Part shown: piece by piece, positions 37,745 to 46,147 of the stretch | How positions within the stretch are numbered: the stretch's first letter is position 1 | Layout of the letters: every line of letters starts with the position of its first letter | NCBI GenBank assembly: GCA_021819245.1 | Contig: JAKARI010000019.1 | Coordinates: 1 to 49,429 of the forward strand | Reading direction: 5' to 3' | DNA from: Pseudomonadota bacterium | GTDB lineage: Bacteria; Pseudomonadota; Gammaproteobacteria; Acidiferrobacterales; Acidiferrobacteraceae | DNA length: 49,429 bases | Made by a program: the position numbers and the translations under genes | The notes under the pieces: model-generated | The model's input: only the letters and a program-made list of their open reading frames with translations | Told to the model about the DNA's origin: nothing | Database searches by the model: none

Positions 37745-38419
37745 CTACAGCCAGCCGCGCTCCCGGAACGACACGATGTGCCCATCGCCGATGACGAGAT
37801 GGTCTACGACGCGCACGCCCATCAGCGCCAAGGCCTCGCCCAGGCGGGTGGTGAGATCGCGGTCGGCCAGGCTTGGCTCGGCATGCCCGGAGGGGTGATT
37901 GTGCACGAGAATCACGGCCGCGGCATTGTGATAGAGGGCGCGCTTTACGACCTCGCGCGGGTACACGACCGCGGCGTCCAGGGTGCCCTCGAACAGGACC
38001 TCCTCGGCCAGCAAGCGGTGGCGAACATCCAGAAAAAGACAGGCGAAGACCTCGCGCGGGCGGTCGCGAAAGGCCGCGGTGAGATAGCGGCGCGTGACCT
38101 GCGAGGACGACAATACCATCTCGCGCCGCAGGCTCTCGCCCAAGTGACGGCGCCCCATCTCCAGCACCGCGCGCACGATGGCGTATTTGGCGGGCCCGAG
38201 GCCCGGCGCCTCGCAAAAGAGCGGCTGTTCGACCGTAAGCAGGCCGCGCAGTCCCCCGAAACGCACCAAAAGGGTCCGCGCGAGGTCGACGGCGGTCTTG
38301 CCGCTCACCCCGGTTCTCAGGACAATAGCCAGGAGCTCGGCATCCGATAGGGCCTCCGGGCCGAGCTGCAACAGGCGCTCGCGCGGGCGTTCATCGACCG
38401 GCCAGGCGGAAATAGTCAT
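37745..38419 (-). CDS. radC: DNA repair-associated protein RadC (JAMM metalloprotein)
   Basis: A 224-residue protein. The N-terminal helix-hairpin-helix-like part ([20 protein letters not shown]) is followed by a JAB1/MPN metalloprotease-type domain with HNHPSG and a downstream Asp (SLADRDLT), plus LDVRHRLL. Despite its name its function is unsettled. It sits between coaBC (divergent) and rpmB, as in many gammaproteobacteria. Confidence 0.93.
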   Translation of the reverse strand: MTISAWPVDERPRERLLQLGPEALSDAELLAIVLRTGVSGKTAVDLARTLLVRFGGLRGLLTVEQPLFCEAPGLGPAKYAIVRAVLEMGRRHLGESLRREMVLSSSQVTRRYLTAAFRDRPREVFACLFLDVRHRLLAEEVLFEGTLDAAVVYPREVVKRALYHNAAAVILVHNHPSGHAEPSLADRDLTTRLGEALALMGVRVVDHLVIGDGHIVSFRERGWL

Positions 38420-38505
38420 GGGGGCTCCTTGCCGCTACCATAACAGCCCGCCACAAAAAACGCTGTCCGGGAAATCACCGGATGCCAACGGAATCGGGAG
38501 ACGAT

Positions 38506-39708
38506 ATGCAAGACATGCCCTCGCTGCCGGGCCGCCGTATCGTGCTGGGCATCACCGGCGGCATCGCGGCCTATAAGACCCCGGAACTCGTGCGCCTCCT
38601 GCATGCGAGGGGTGCCTTGGTGCGGGTGGTGCTTTCGCACAGCGCCCGGCAGTTCGTGACCGCCGGCGCCCTGGCGGCAGTCGGCGCCCAGGTGGTAGAC
38701 GACCGCGGCCCGGGCATGGTCCATATCGAGCTCGCGCGCTGGGCCGACGCCATACTGATTGCGCCGGCCACCGCGCACCTCTTGTCCCGGCTTGCCGCAG
38801 GCGCCGCAGACGACCTCCTGACCACCGCGTGCCTCGCCACAGAGGCCCCGCTGTGCGTAGCCCCGGCCATGAACCGGGTGATGTGGCGGCACGCCGCGAC
38901 ACGCGCCAACTGCGCCCTGCTTGCCGAACGCGCCGTCGTATTCATAGGCCCCGCCGAGGGCCCGCAGGCGTGCGGGGAAGACGGCCCGGGGCGCATGACC
39001 GAGCCTTGCGAGATCGTCGCGGCCCTCGAGCGCCTGTGGGCCGCGCACGGGTCCTTGCAGGGGGTGCGTGCGGTCGTGACCGCAGGCGCCACCTATGAGG
39101 CCCTCGACCCGGCGCGCGGATTCACCAATCGCAGCACCGGCAAGATGGGTTATGCCCTGGCCGCCGCACTCGCCGATCAGGGGGCCTCGGTGACCCTGGT
39201 TTCGGGCCCCACGGCGCTCGCGCCGCCCCCGGGCGTGCGGATCATGGCGGTCACCAGCGCCGCCCAGATGCGCGATGCGGTCATGGCCTGCCGCGAGGAG
39301 ATGGATGTGTTCGTGGGGGCCGCCGCGGTCGCCGACTACCGGCCGCAGACGGTGCTTGCGCGCAAGCTCAAAAAGACCGCGGATGCGCTCACCATCACGT
39401 TCGTGCGCAACCCCGATATCCTGGCGGAGGTGGCCGCGCTTACGCCGCCTCCCTTTACCGTGGGATTCGCCGCCGAGACCGGCGACCTGGAGAGCCAGGC
39501 GCGCGCCAAGCGCGCGCGCAAGGGCATCGACCTCATGGTCGCCAATCCCATCGATGAAGAGGGTGTGGGATTTGCGCACGACGACAATCGCGTGCTCCTC
39601 ATCGACAAGGATCGCACCGTGGCATGGGCGGCCGCGCCCAAGACCGAGGTCGCGCGCGCGCTCGTGCGCGAGATCATAAAACGCCTGCCGAGGACCGCAC
39701 CGCCATGA
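38506..39708 (+). CDS. coaBC: Bifunctional phosphopantothenoylcysteine decarboxylase/synthetase
   Basis: A 400-residue CoA-pathway enzyme. The N-terminal flavoprotein domain ([29 protein letters not shown]) carries out decarboxylation; the C-terminal CoaB domain ([30 protein letters not shown]) joins phosphopantothenate to cysteine with CTP. ATG 38506 is chosen because GGGAG lies 5 bases upstream; ATG 38482 is in frame but lacks one. It overlaps dut by 4 bases (ATGA). Confidence 0.96.
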   Translation: MQDMPSLPGRRIVLGITGGIAAYKTPELVRLLHARGALVRVVLSHSARQFVTAGALAAVGAQVVDDRGPGMVHIELARWADAILIAPATAHLLSRLAAGAADDLLTTACLATEAPLCVAPAMNRVMWRHAATRANCALLAERAVVFIGPAEGPQACGEDGPGRMTEPCEIVAALERLWAAHGSLQGVRAVVTAGATYEALDPARGFTNRSTGKMGYALAAALADQGASVTLVSGPTALAPPPGVRIMAVTSAAQMRDAVMACREEMDVFVGAAAVADYRPQTVLARKLKKTADALTITFVRNPDILAEVAALTPPPFTVGFAAETGDLESQARAKRARKGIDLMVANPIDEEGVGFAHDDNRVLLIDKDRTVAWAAAPKTEVARALVREIIKRLPRTAPP

Positions 39709-40166
39709 CCACACCTGTCATCGATCTCAAGATCCTCGACCCCCGCTATGGCCGGGAGTTTCCCTTGCCCGCCTACGCCACCGCCGGTTCCGCGGCCGTG
39801 GATCTGCGCGCCTGCGTGCCCGAGACCCTGACGCTTGCGCCCTCGGACTGCCGGTTCGTACCGACCGGGCTTGCCCTTCATATCGCAGACCGCAGCCTCG
39901 CCGCACTCATCCTGCCGCGCTCGGGCCTGGGCCACAAAGGCCTCATCCTCGGCAACACCGTGGGCCTGATCGATTCAGACTATCAGGGCGAGATCACGCT
40001 ATCGTGCTGGAACCGCGGCGTAGAGCCGCTTATGATCACGCCCGGGGACCGCATTGCGCAGCTCATGATGATCCCGATCGCCGCCGCGCGCTTTCGCGTC
40101 GTCGACGAGTTTGCGGAAACGACCGGGCGCGGCAGCGCCGGGTTCGGCCACTCAGGGGTACGGTGA
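39705..40166 (+). CDS. dut: dUTP diphosphatase
   Basis: A 153-residue trimeric enzyme that removes dUTP and supplies dUMP for thymidylate. Five motifs are recognisable: [29 protein letters not shown] (nucleotide-binding Asp), RIAQLMM, and the C-terminal [12 protein letters not shown] that closes over the substrate. It is translationally coupled to coaBC. With dcd at 44.8 kb the window contains both steps from dCTP to dUMP. Confidence 0.97.
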   Translation: MTTPVIDLKILDPRYGREFPLPAYATAGSAAVDLRACVPETLTLAPSDCRFVPTGLALHIADRSLAALILPRSGLGHKGLILGNTVGLIDSDYQGEITLSCWNRGVEPLMITPGDRIAQLMMIPIAAARFRVVDEFAETTGRGSAGFGHSGVR

Positions 40167-40202
40167 TACGAAGGCCCCGGCCATCACAGGAGACATCCGG
40201 CC

Positions 40203-41609
40203 ATGACCGCCACGCCCTTTGGACCACGCGCCGAACGCGCTGACCTGCCGCCTGCGGGGATATTCAAGTCGTACGACATCCGCGGGGTGGTCGATGCCGA
40301 GCTTGCGCCCCCGCATGTGCGCGCAATCGGCCAGGCGATCGGCAGCGAGGCGCGAGACCGCGGGGTTACGACCGTCGTGATCGCCCGCGACGGCCGGCTC
40401 TCGGGGCCGGTACTCCTTGAGGCCTTGAGCACGGGGCTTACCGCAAGCGGCTGCGATGTCATCGACATCGGGCTCGTGCCGACCCCGCTTCTCTACTTCG
40501 CGACACAGGCCTTCGGGACCGGATCGGGCGTCATGCTGACCGGCAGCCACAACCCACCCCAGTACAACGGCCTCAAGATCCTGCTCGATGAAGAGACCCT
40601 CTCGGGCGCGCAGATCACGGCCCTCTATGAGCGGCTTGTCGACGACCGCCTGCACGTCGGGGAGGGCACGAGCCGCACAGCCGACATCCGTCAGGCCTAC
40701 CTCGAACGGGTCACCGGGGACATACGGCTCGCCCGGCCGCTCAAGGTCGTCCTTGACTGCGGCAATGGCGCCACCGGCGAGCTCGCCCCCGCGCTCTTTC
40801 GCGCGCTCGGCTGCGCGGTCACCACACTCTATGCCGACATCGATGGGCATTTTCCCAATCACCACCCTGACCCGAGCCAGCCCGAGAACCTCAAGGACCT
40901 CCAAAGGCGCGTGGTGGCAGACGGCGCCGATGTCGGACTGGCATTCGACGGCGATGGCGATAGGCTGGCCGTGGTATCGCCCAACGGCGCCATCATCTGG
41001 CCAGACCGGCAACTCATCCTCTTTGCCCGCGACGTGCTGTCGCGTCATCCCGGGGGCCAGATCCTGTATGACGTCAAGTGCTCACAAGTGGTGGACGAGG
41101 CCATACGGCAGGCCGGCGGGCGCCCGCTCATGTGGAAGACCGGGCATTCGTTCATCAAGGCCCGCATGCGCCAAGGCGACGTGCTGCTCGCAGGCGAAAT
41201 GAGCGGCCACATCTTCTTCAAGGAACGCTGGACCGGATTCGACGACGGGCTGTACGCCGGCGCGCGCCTTCTGGAGCTGCTCGCCAAAAACCCGGCCCCG
41301 CCCTCTGCGGTGTTCGCCGCCCTGCCCGACACGGTCAATACGCCCGAGATCCAGCTGCCCGTCTCGGAAAGCCCGCACGCGCTCGTCGACCTGCTGGTTG
41401 CGGCCGCGCGCTTCCCCGACGGGAAGGTGACGACCATAGACGGCCTGCGTGTGGATTTTCCCGATGGCTTCGGACTGATCCGCGCCTCCAATACGACCCC
41501 CATCCTGGTGCTGCGCTTCGAGGGCACGACACAAGCGGCGCTCGAACGCATTCAGGCGCGCTTTCGGGAGCTCGTAACGAAGGTAAGGCCTGCGCTCGCG
41601 GGCTGGTAG
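40203..41609 (+). CDS. algC: Phosphomannomutase/phosphoglucomutase (AlgC type)
   Basis: A 468-residue alpha-D-phosphohexomutase. The phosphoserine loop is TGSHNPP, with Ser115; the metal loop is DGDGDRLAV; the sugar-binding loop is GEMSGHIFF; the phosphate-binding loop is RASNTTP. It interconverts glucose-1/6- and mannose-1/6-phosphates for LPS and exopolysaccharide. It follows dut by 36 bases, the Pseudomonas order coaBC-dut-algC. Confidence 0.93.
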   Translation: MTATPFGPRAERADLPPAGIFKSYDIRGVVDAELAPPHVRAIGQAIGSEARDRGVTTVVIARDGRLSGPVLLEALSTGLTASGCDVIDIGLVPTPLLYFATQAFGTGSGVMLTGSHNPPQYNGLKILLDEETLSGAQITALYERLVDDRLHVGEGTSRTADIRQAYLERVTGDIRLARPLKVVLDCGNGATGELAPALFRALGCAVTTLYADIDGHFPNHHPDPSQPENLKDLQRRVVADGADVGLAFDGDGDRLAVVSPNGAIIWPDRQLILFARDVLSRHPGGQILYDVKCSQVVDEAIRQAGGRPLMWKTGHSFIKARMRQGDVLLAGEMSGHIFFKERWTGFDDGLYAGARLLELLAKNPAPPSAVFAALPDTVNTPEIQLPVSESPHALVDLLVAAARFPDGKVTTIDGLRVDFPDGFGLIRASNTTPILVLRFEGTTQAALERIQARFRELVTKVRPALAGW

Positions 41610-41622
41610 ACGCATCGAGGCG

Positions 41623-41648
41623 CGGAATTATTCCGGGGAAATTTCCGC
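41623..41648. promoter_or_regulatory. Tandem GGAA palindromes upstream of the DUF302-DsrE operon
   Basis: GGAAT-T-ATTCC (41625-41635) is followed after two bases by GGAA-T-TTCC (41638-41646), and the whole is framed by an outer GCGGAA...TTCCGC repeat. Four GGAA half-sites in 26 bases look like a regulator-binding site. GGAAT also resembles an ECF -35 element, but no CGTC is found at 16-17 bases. The following genes start at 41747. Confidence 0.45.
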
Positions 41649-41746
41649 AATCGTGCGCGCCTTAAGGGTTGTCAGGGCCTCCATTTGGTGCCATGTTGTA
41701 AGGCTGTGGTATGAACCGTTCATCGCCAAAAAGGAGAACCGCCATC

Positions 41747-42253
41747 ATGCGCCGATTTCTCATGGGGGTCGCTATCGCGCTCGGCAGCGCCGGCACCTGC
41801 TACGCCCATAACCCGCTCAACGCCATTTCGGGCCCGCGCATCGATCTCGACAAGACCGTCATCAAGGTGCCGCTCGCCAAGGGCGTCTCCCCCAAGGATG
41901 CCGTGCAGGCCATGAAGATCGAGGCCGACACCGTCAACATGAAGTATGTGGGCGACCTGCCGCTGTCAAAGCAGCTCAAAAACATGGGCATCAAGTCCGG
42001 GGTGCTCACGGTCTATGAGTTCTGCAGCCCGCCCATCGCCCACCTCATGGTCGATGGCGATCCGGCGTTCGCCGCCTATCTCCCCTGCCGGATCACCATG
42101 GTGGCGGCCGGCGGGCGTGTGTGGCTTGAGATGCTCAATCTCAACATGATCATCAACGGCGCGCATTTAAAGGGCACGTTGCGCACCCAGGCGCTGCGCG
42201 TTCGCGACGACCTCGACTCGATCCTCTGGGCCGGGGCCAAAGGCAACTGGTAG
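41747..42253 (+). CDS. Exported DUF302 family protein
   Basis: A 168-residue protein with a signal peptide MRRFLMGVAIALGSAGTCYA and a mature part ending in a DUF302-type domain: VYEFCSPPIAHLMVDGDPAF, then AAYLPCRITMVAAGGRVWLE. The two cysteines (FCSPP, PCRI) are conserved in many DUF302 members. Their role is unknown, but they are common in sulfur- and metal-rich environments. AAGGAGA precedes ATG 41747; the in-frame ATG at 41711 is upstream of that site. It is followed after 3 bases by the DsrE-like gene. Confidence 0.82.
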   Translation: MRRFLMGVAIALGSAGTCYAHNPLNAISGPRIDLDKTVIKVPLAKGVSPKDAVQAMKIEADTVNMKYVGDLPLSKQLKNMGIKSGVLTVYEFCSPPIAHLMVDGDPAFAAYLPCRITMVAAGGRVWLEMLNLNMIINGAHLKGTLRTQALRVRDDLDSILWAGAKGNW

Positions 42254-42256
42254 CCG

Positions 42257-42664
42257 ATGCCTAAACGTGCGCTGGCGGTCGCCCTCGTCTTGCTGCTGGC
42301 CTATCCGGCGGCCGGACGGGCGGCAACCGGCGGCGTGGTCTTTCAGATCAGCACGACCACCGCGGGGACCTGGAAGGTCGCGGTGCGCAATGTCCGCAAC
42401 CTGGAGGCCGCCGGCACGCGCGGCCGCGACATCGAGATGGTGGTTCTCGGGCCGGCCATCCGCATACTGCTGAGAAGTTCCCCCGTAGCCCGCAACCTCG
42501 CCGCCCTGCACGCCTCGGGGGTCGTGATCGAGGCCTGCAAGACCTCGGTCCGCCGCGCCGGCCTCAAGACCGGGGCCATTCTGCCGTTCGTGCGCTACAT
42601 CCGCTCCGGGATCGCCGAGGTCGTGCGCCGCCAGCGCGAGGGCTGGGCCTACGTCCGCCCCTAA
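42257..42664 (+). CDS. Exported DsrE-like protein
   Basis: A 135-residue protein with a signal peptide (MPKRALAVALVLLLAYPAAG, cleavage near residue 23). The mature part (VVFQISTTTAGTWKVAVRNV..., DIEMVVLGPAIRILLR, GVVIEACKTSVRRAG, IAEVVRRQREGWAYVRP) follows the DsrE/DsrF-like alpha/beta fold, including the single Cys of VIEACKTS. Its last 20 residues closely resemble the end of the ECF anti-sigma factor at 32660. It is in an operon with the DUF302 gene (3-base gap). Periplasmic sulfur-related binding is inferred. Confidence 0.75.
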   Translation: MPKRALAVALVLLLAYPAAGRAATGGVVFQISTTTAGTWKVAVRNVRNLEAAGTRGRDIEMVVLGPAIRILLRSSPVARNLAALHASGVVIEACKTSVRRAGLKTGAILPFVRYIRSGIAEVVRRQREGWAYVRP

Positions 42665-42838
42665 GACCTCCCGGCAGACCGCCGATCGCCGAGACTCGTT
42701 TTGCCCGCCCTCCGCGGGCTCGAACATGCGATGCGCGGGCCCATCGGCAACGGCCCCGGAGGGTACCCGCCCGCGCACCCTGCACGGTCCGGCCGCACGC
42801 GCTGCCACCGCCCTGAGCGGCGACATGACGCATGTCCC

Positions 42839-43765
42839 TTAGGGGCGCAGCGGTGCGGCCCCCTTGGGTCCGTCATAATGGTAGCGGCGCAAAACCGCCT
42901 GGCCCGCAGGCCCGCGCAGCCAGTCGATGAAGCGCTCGCCCGCGTCCGGGTATTCGCTCTCCGTCAGGACCGCCGCATAAAACACAAGCGGCGAAGGCCT
43001 ATGGACCCGGCCGTTGAGACGCAAGGACACCGCATCGTAGGCCTTTTCGTAGGCGGCATCGCCGAGATTGATCGCAGGCGGCAGGGACAGATAAGGCAGG
43101 CCCATGGCCGCGGGCTGGGTTTTGTAGGCCGAGCTCGCATCAAATTGCCCGCCCTGGAGGCGCGCCATCACCTCGGGCTCCGGAAAGATCTGGCGGTGGT
43201 TGATGACAGGCCCCAGGATGCGGCGGGCAAGCCCGGGCTTATGGTAGTAGCGCTCGGCCAGCCGCATCATGAAGACAATGTTGAGCCCCTGGGGGTCTGT
43301 CAGGGGGTCGGTGCGCGCAAAGCGCATGCCGGGCTCTTCCAGGATCCGCCACCAGGCGGCGTGCCCGGCCCGGCCCGCCTCGCGAAAGGCCGATGTAAAT
43401 CGCGTGCGCGGGCTATAGGCGATGACAAGCTCGGTGCTTGCGATCGCCAGGGCCTCGCGCGCCTTGTGGGCGCCAAGCACGATATCCATGGGACCGCGGG
43501 TAATGGATATAAAGACGTCCGGCCGGATGGCACCCGCCACGATCATGTGCGCAAGGCCCAGCGCACCCTGCGCGCGCCCCTCGATATCGATGGCAAATTC
43601 CCGGGCCATGACCGGCGCCACGGCGCCATGCATGAGCGCGCCCATGGAGCCCGCATAGGCCACCTGCAGATTGGTCTGCGCGCGCGCCTCGCCCACCAGG
43701 GGCAGCGCGAGCGCGCCGATACCCATCGCCGCTGACTGCAGAAACGCCCTTCTCGTAAGACTCAT
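42839..43765 (-). CDS. Molybdate/tungstate-type substrate-binding protein (ModA/WtpA-like), Tat signal
   Basis: A 308-residue periplasmic protein. The N-terminus SLTRRAFLQ is a twin-arginine signal, cleaved after about GEARA. The mature part starts LQVAYAGSMGALM and contains STELVIAYSPRTRF and DPQGLNIVFMMRLAERYYH, as in WtpA/ModA anion-binding proteins. No permease or ATPase gene is adjacent, so it is an orphan binding protein here. AAAGGGGGGA precedes ATG 43765. It lies just downstream of modE and may be Mo-regulated. Confidence 0.8.
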   Translation of the reverse strand: MSLTRRAFLQSAAMGIGALALPLVGEARAQTNLQVAYAGSMGALMHGAVAPVMAREFAIDIEGRAQGALGLAHMIVAGAIRPDVFISITRGPMDIVLGAHKAREALAIASTELVIAYSPRTRFTSAFREAGRAGHAAWWRILEEPGMRFARTDPLTDPQGLNIVFMMRLAERYYHKPGLARRILGPVINHRQIFPEPEVMARLQGGQFDASSAYKTQPAAMGLPYLSLPPAINLGDAAYEKAYDAVSLRLNGRVHRPSPLVFYAAVLTESEYPDAGERFIDWLRGPAGQAVLRRYHYDGPKGAAPLRP

Positions 43766-43801
43766 GATCCCCCCTTTGTAAGATGCTGCGTGGTGCACGG
43801 C

Positions 43802-44605
43802 CTAGCTGCTCACCGCGAGGATGATGTGCGAGGCCTTGATCAGGGCGCAGGCGCGGACACCCTCCTTCAACTGAAGGGTTTCGATGCTCTCGTTCGTTAT
43901 GATGGCGGCGACACTCTTGCCGCTTTCGAGCGCGATCACCACCTCGCCATTGACCGCGCCCGTTTGGCAGCGCGTCACAACCCCGCACAAGGTATTGCGG
44001 GCGCTGGTCCGGATCGCGCTATCGGCGGCCGTGACGATGACCCAGGGGGCCTTGATGAGGGCATAGGCCTCGACCCCCGGGGCCAGCCCCAGGTTGTCTG
44101 CGCTCTCGTTTGTGATGATGGCCACCAAGGATGTGCCGTTGCCGATATCGAGCACCACCTCGGCATTGACCGCCCCCTTCTTGACTGTCTTGACCCGGCC
44201 GAGAAACTCATTGCGCGCGCTGGTCTTCATGTCGAACTTCCTCATCAGCTGAAAGAACCGCTCGAAATCCTCGTGTCCCTTAAGCGCCTCGAGAAAACGC
44301 TGGTACTCGCCCTCGAGCCGCCGGAACGCCGACAGGGCCTGCAGGCCGAACGGGGTCAGCGCCGTGTTCCCCCCGCGCCTGCCCCCCGCAACGCGCGCCA
44401 CAAGCGGGGTGGCGGCCAGATTGTTCATGCCCTCGACGGCCTCCCAGGCGCCCTTGTAGCTCAGCCCCAAGGCCTTGGCGGCGGCCGAGATCGATCCCAG
44501 CTCCGCGATCTTCTCCAAGAGCTCGATGCGCCCCTTGCCGCGCCGCCCGTCCGATTCCGACACCAACCGCATGATCGAGGCTTGCGGCCCCCCTCGCCCC
44601 TTCAT
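43802..44605 (-). CDS. modE: Molybdate-responsive regulator ModE
   Basis: A 267-residue protein. The N-terminal winged helix (GSISAAAKALGLSYKGAWEA, VEGMNN) is the ModE type with the typical NTALTPFG wing region. Two tandem TOBE/Mop domains follow (each with TSARNxxxG, GAVNxEVVLxIxxG and AIITNES), binding molybdate or tungstate in a dimer. ATG 44605 has GGAGGG 5 bases upstream. A near-perfect ModE box lies immediately upstream, so it probably represses itself and the downstream binding-protein gene when Mo is plentiful. Confidence 0.95.
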   Translation of the reverse strand: MKGRGGPQASIMRLVSESDGRRGKGRIELLEKIAELGSISAAAKALGLSYKGAWEAVEGMNNLAATPLVARVAGGRRGGNTALTPFGLQALSAFRRLEGEYQRFLEALKGHEDFERFFQLMRKFDMKTSARNEFLGRVKTVKKGAVNAEVVLDIGNGTSLVAIITNESADNLGLAPGVEAYALIKAPWVIVTAADSAIRTSARNTLCGVVTRCQTGAVNGEVVIALESGKSVAAIITNESIETLQLKEGVRACALIKASHIILAVSS

Positions 44606-44624
44606 CACATCCCTCCACCACCTG

Positions 44625-44647
44625 GTTATGTACTTTTACTACATAAC
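44625..44647. promoter_or_regulatory. ModE-box operator
   Basis: GTTATGTA (44625-44632) and TACATAAC (44640-44647) are perfect inverted repeats with a 7-base AT-rich spacer; ModE boxes have the form GTTATATA-N-TATATAAC. It lies 20 bases upstream of the modE start, where it would cover the promoter. The rest of 44648-44804 holds no gene. Confidence 0.85.
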
Positions 44648-44804
44648 GCATCGCGCGTCCATGACGAACGGGCCGATCGGCCCCTGTCACTTTTCGATCG
44701 CGGTATCACACGATGGCCCCTCGGCGCCGGGGCGCGAATGGCCGCGGGCCTTCGGAGATAGCCCCGGGACACGGGACCGGCCGCGCAGGCGCGGGCGGCC
44801 GCCC

Positions 44805-46103
44805 TCAGGTCTTGGGGAGGGTCACACCCTTCTGGCCCTGATACTTTCCGCCACGGTCCTTGTAGGAGGTCTCGCAGGGTTCATCGGCCTCGAAGAAGAT
44901 CACCTGCGCCACGCCCTCGTTGGCGTAGATCTTCGCCGGCAGCGGCGAGGTGTTGGAGAACTCGAGCGTGACATGGCCCTCCCATTCGGGCTCGAAGGGG
45001 GTCACGTTCACAATGATGCCGCACCGGGCATAGGTGGAATTATGAACGATGAGCCCGTTGGCGAGGAAGTTGTGGGCCCCCGGGACCTCGATGTCATAGA
45101 CCGGCGCCTGTCCGGCGGGCTCGATCGCCGTGATCGGGTCCCATTCGATCACCTCTTGCGCATAGGCCCCGTCGGTCCCGTTGGCGAGACAGGCCTGCAC
45201 CGGCCCACGCACCAGCAGCCGGGCCTCCCGGCCCTCCGCAACCATCCGGCATCGATACCCGAGACGGGTCGCGAGATGGCGCACGTCGTCTAGGACCCCG
45301 CGCGCGCCGCGCAGGCCCCAGGCCGCGTCATCCCCCAGCACGGCCGCGAAAAAGCGCGCGACATCCGCGCGCGGCGCGCGAAAGACCGCCGCGGGAATCC
45401 CCTCGATGGTACCGGCCCGCATCTGCGCGCGCACGAGGCGTCCCAGCCGCTCGGGGGCGGCCAGGGGTTCGATTCCGAAAAACGGCGCCGACACCGCCGC
45501 GGCGAGCCGGTCGCCCAGGACAAGATCGGCAAGCGCGACCCAGCCCCGGGGGGTGAGCAGCGGGTGGTTGGCGGTGGCGTTAAGCGTAAGTCCGCTTTCT
45601 GTCACAAGCCGCCACACGGGCTTTACCCCATGGGCCGCGAATGCCGACACCCGGGCCTTGCGCAACCCCCCGGCCCCCAAGGCCGCGGTGCGCCGCGCCG
45701 CCCCCCAGTGTGCGATCGGCCGATAGGCGCCGCTCTCGGCGTCGAGCACCCGCGTATCGCCCGTCACGCACTTGCCGAGGCAAATGGTGAGCACGTTGCG
45801 CGGTATCCGGAAGTACTCGACGGTACGCGCGAGGGCAAAGGAGTTGGGCGGGATGATGCAGACGTCCCCATGAAAATCGACAAAGCTATTGGCGTCGAAG
45901 TTCTTCGGGTCGACTATGGCCGAGTTGATATTGGTGAATATCTTGAACTCGTTCGAGCAGCGGATATCGTAGCCATAGCTCGACGTCCCAAAAGACACGA
46001 GCCGCTCCCCGGCACGGGATTTCACCTGACCGGGCTCGAACGGCTCGATCATGCCATGATCCCGCGCCATGCGCCGGATCCATTTATCGGATTTTATGCT
46101 CAT
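44805..46103 (-). CDS. dcd: dCTP deaminase with an in-frame intein
   Basis: A 432-residue precursor. The exteins (residues 1-111 and 356-432) join into a 188-residue dCTP deaminase, the normal length. The N-extein carries SFGTSSYGYDIRCSNEFKIF and HGDVCIIPPNSFALARTVEY; the C-extein has STYARCGIIVNVTPFEPEWE, GHVTLEFSNT and ANEGVAQ. The conserved Ser/Arg of STYAR and Glu of EPEWEGH are the catalytic residues. The intein sits between Lys111 and this Ser. The enzyme makes dUTP from dCTP for Dut. It is downstream of apbC on the same strand. Confidence 0.95.
   Translation of the reverse strand: MSIKSDKWIRRMARDHGMIEPFEPGQVKSRAGERLVSFGTSSYGYDIRCSNEFKIFTNINSAIVDPKNFDANSFVDFHGDVCIIPPNSFALARTVEYFRIPRNVLTICLGKCVTGDTRVLDAESGAYRPIAHWGAARRTAALGAGGLRKARVSAFAAHGVKPVWRLVTESGLTLNATANHPLLTPRGWVALADLVLGDRLAAAVSAPFFGIEPLAAPERLGRLVRAQMRAGTIEGIPAAVFRAPRADVARFFAAVLGDDAAWGLRGARGVLDDVRHLATRLGYRCRMVAEGREARLLVRGPVQACLANGTDGAYAQEVIEWDPITAIEPAGQAPVYDIEVPGAHNFLANGLIVHNSTYARCGIIVNVTPFEPEWEGHVTLEFSNTSPLPAKIYANEGVAQVIFFEADEPCETSYKDRGGKYQGQKGVTLPKT
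45039..45770 (-). mobile_element. Dcd intein, 244 residues, with degenerate endonuclease region
   Basis: Residues 112-355 of the Dcd precursor. Block A is CVTGDTRVLD with nucleophile Cys112; block B is LTLNATANHPLLT with Thr177 and His180; block F is VYDIEVPGAHNFLANG and block G is GLIVHN with terminal Asn355; the +1 residue is Ser. The splicing motifs are complete. The middle (about 215-300) resembles the second half of a LAGLIDADG endonuclease (RADVARFFAAVLGDDAAWG, DDVRHLATRLGY), but the catalytic motif is altered and the first half is missing, so homing activity is probably lost. Confidence 0.93.
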
Positions 46104-46147
46104 CCCTTCCCCGGACTGAAAGCCGGCCTCCCCGGACCCCGACCCCG

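Noticed and set aside
38416-39714. 432-codon minus-strand ORF opposite coaBC
   Set aside because: It mirrors coaBC codon structure; the translation is rich in Gly, His and Arg without a recognisable domain.
42703-42719. GCCCGC-CCTCC-GCGGGC hairpin after the DsrE-like gene
   Set aside because: On both strands the T-run is missing or replaced by A's on the wrong side, so it is not a convincing terminator.
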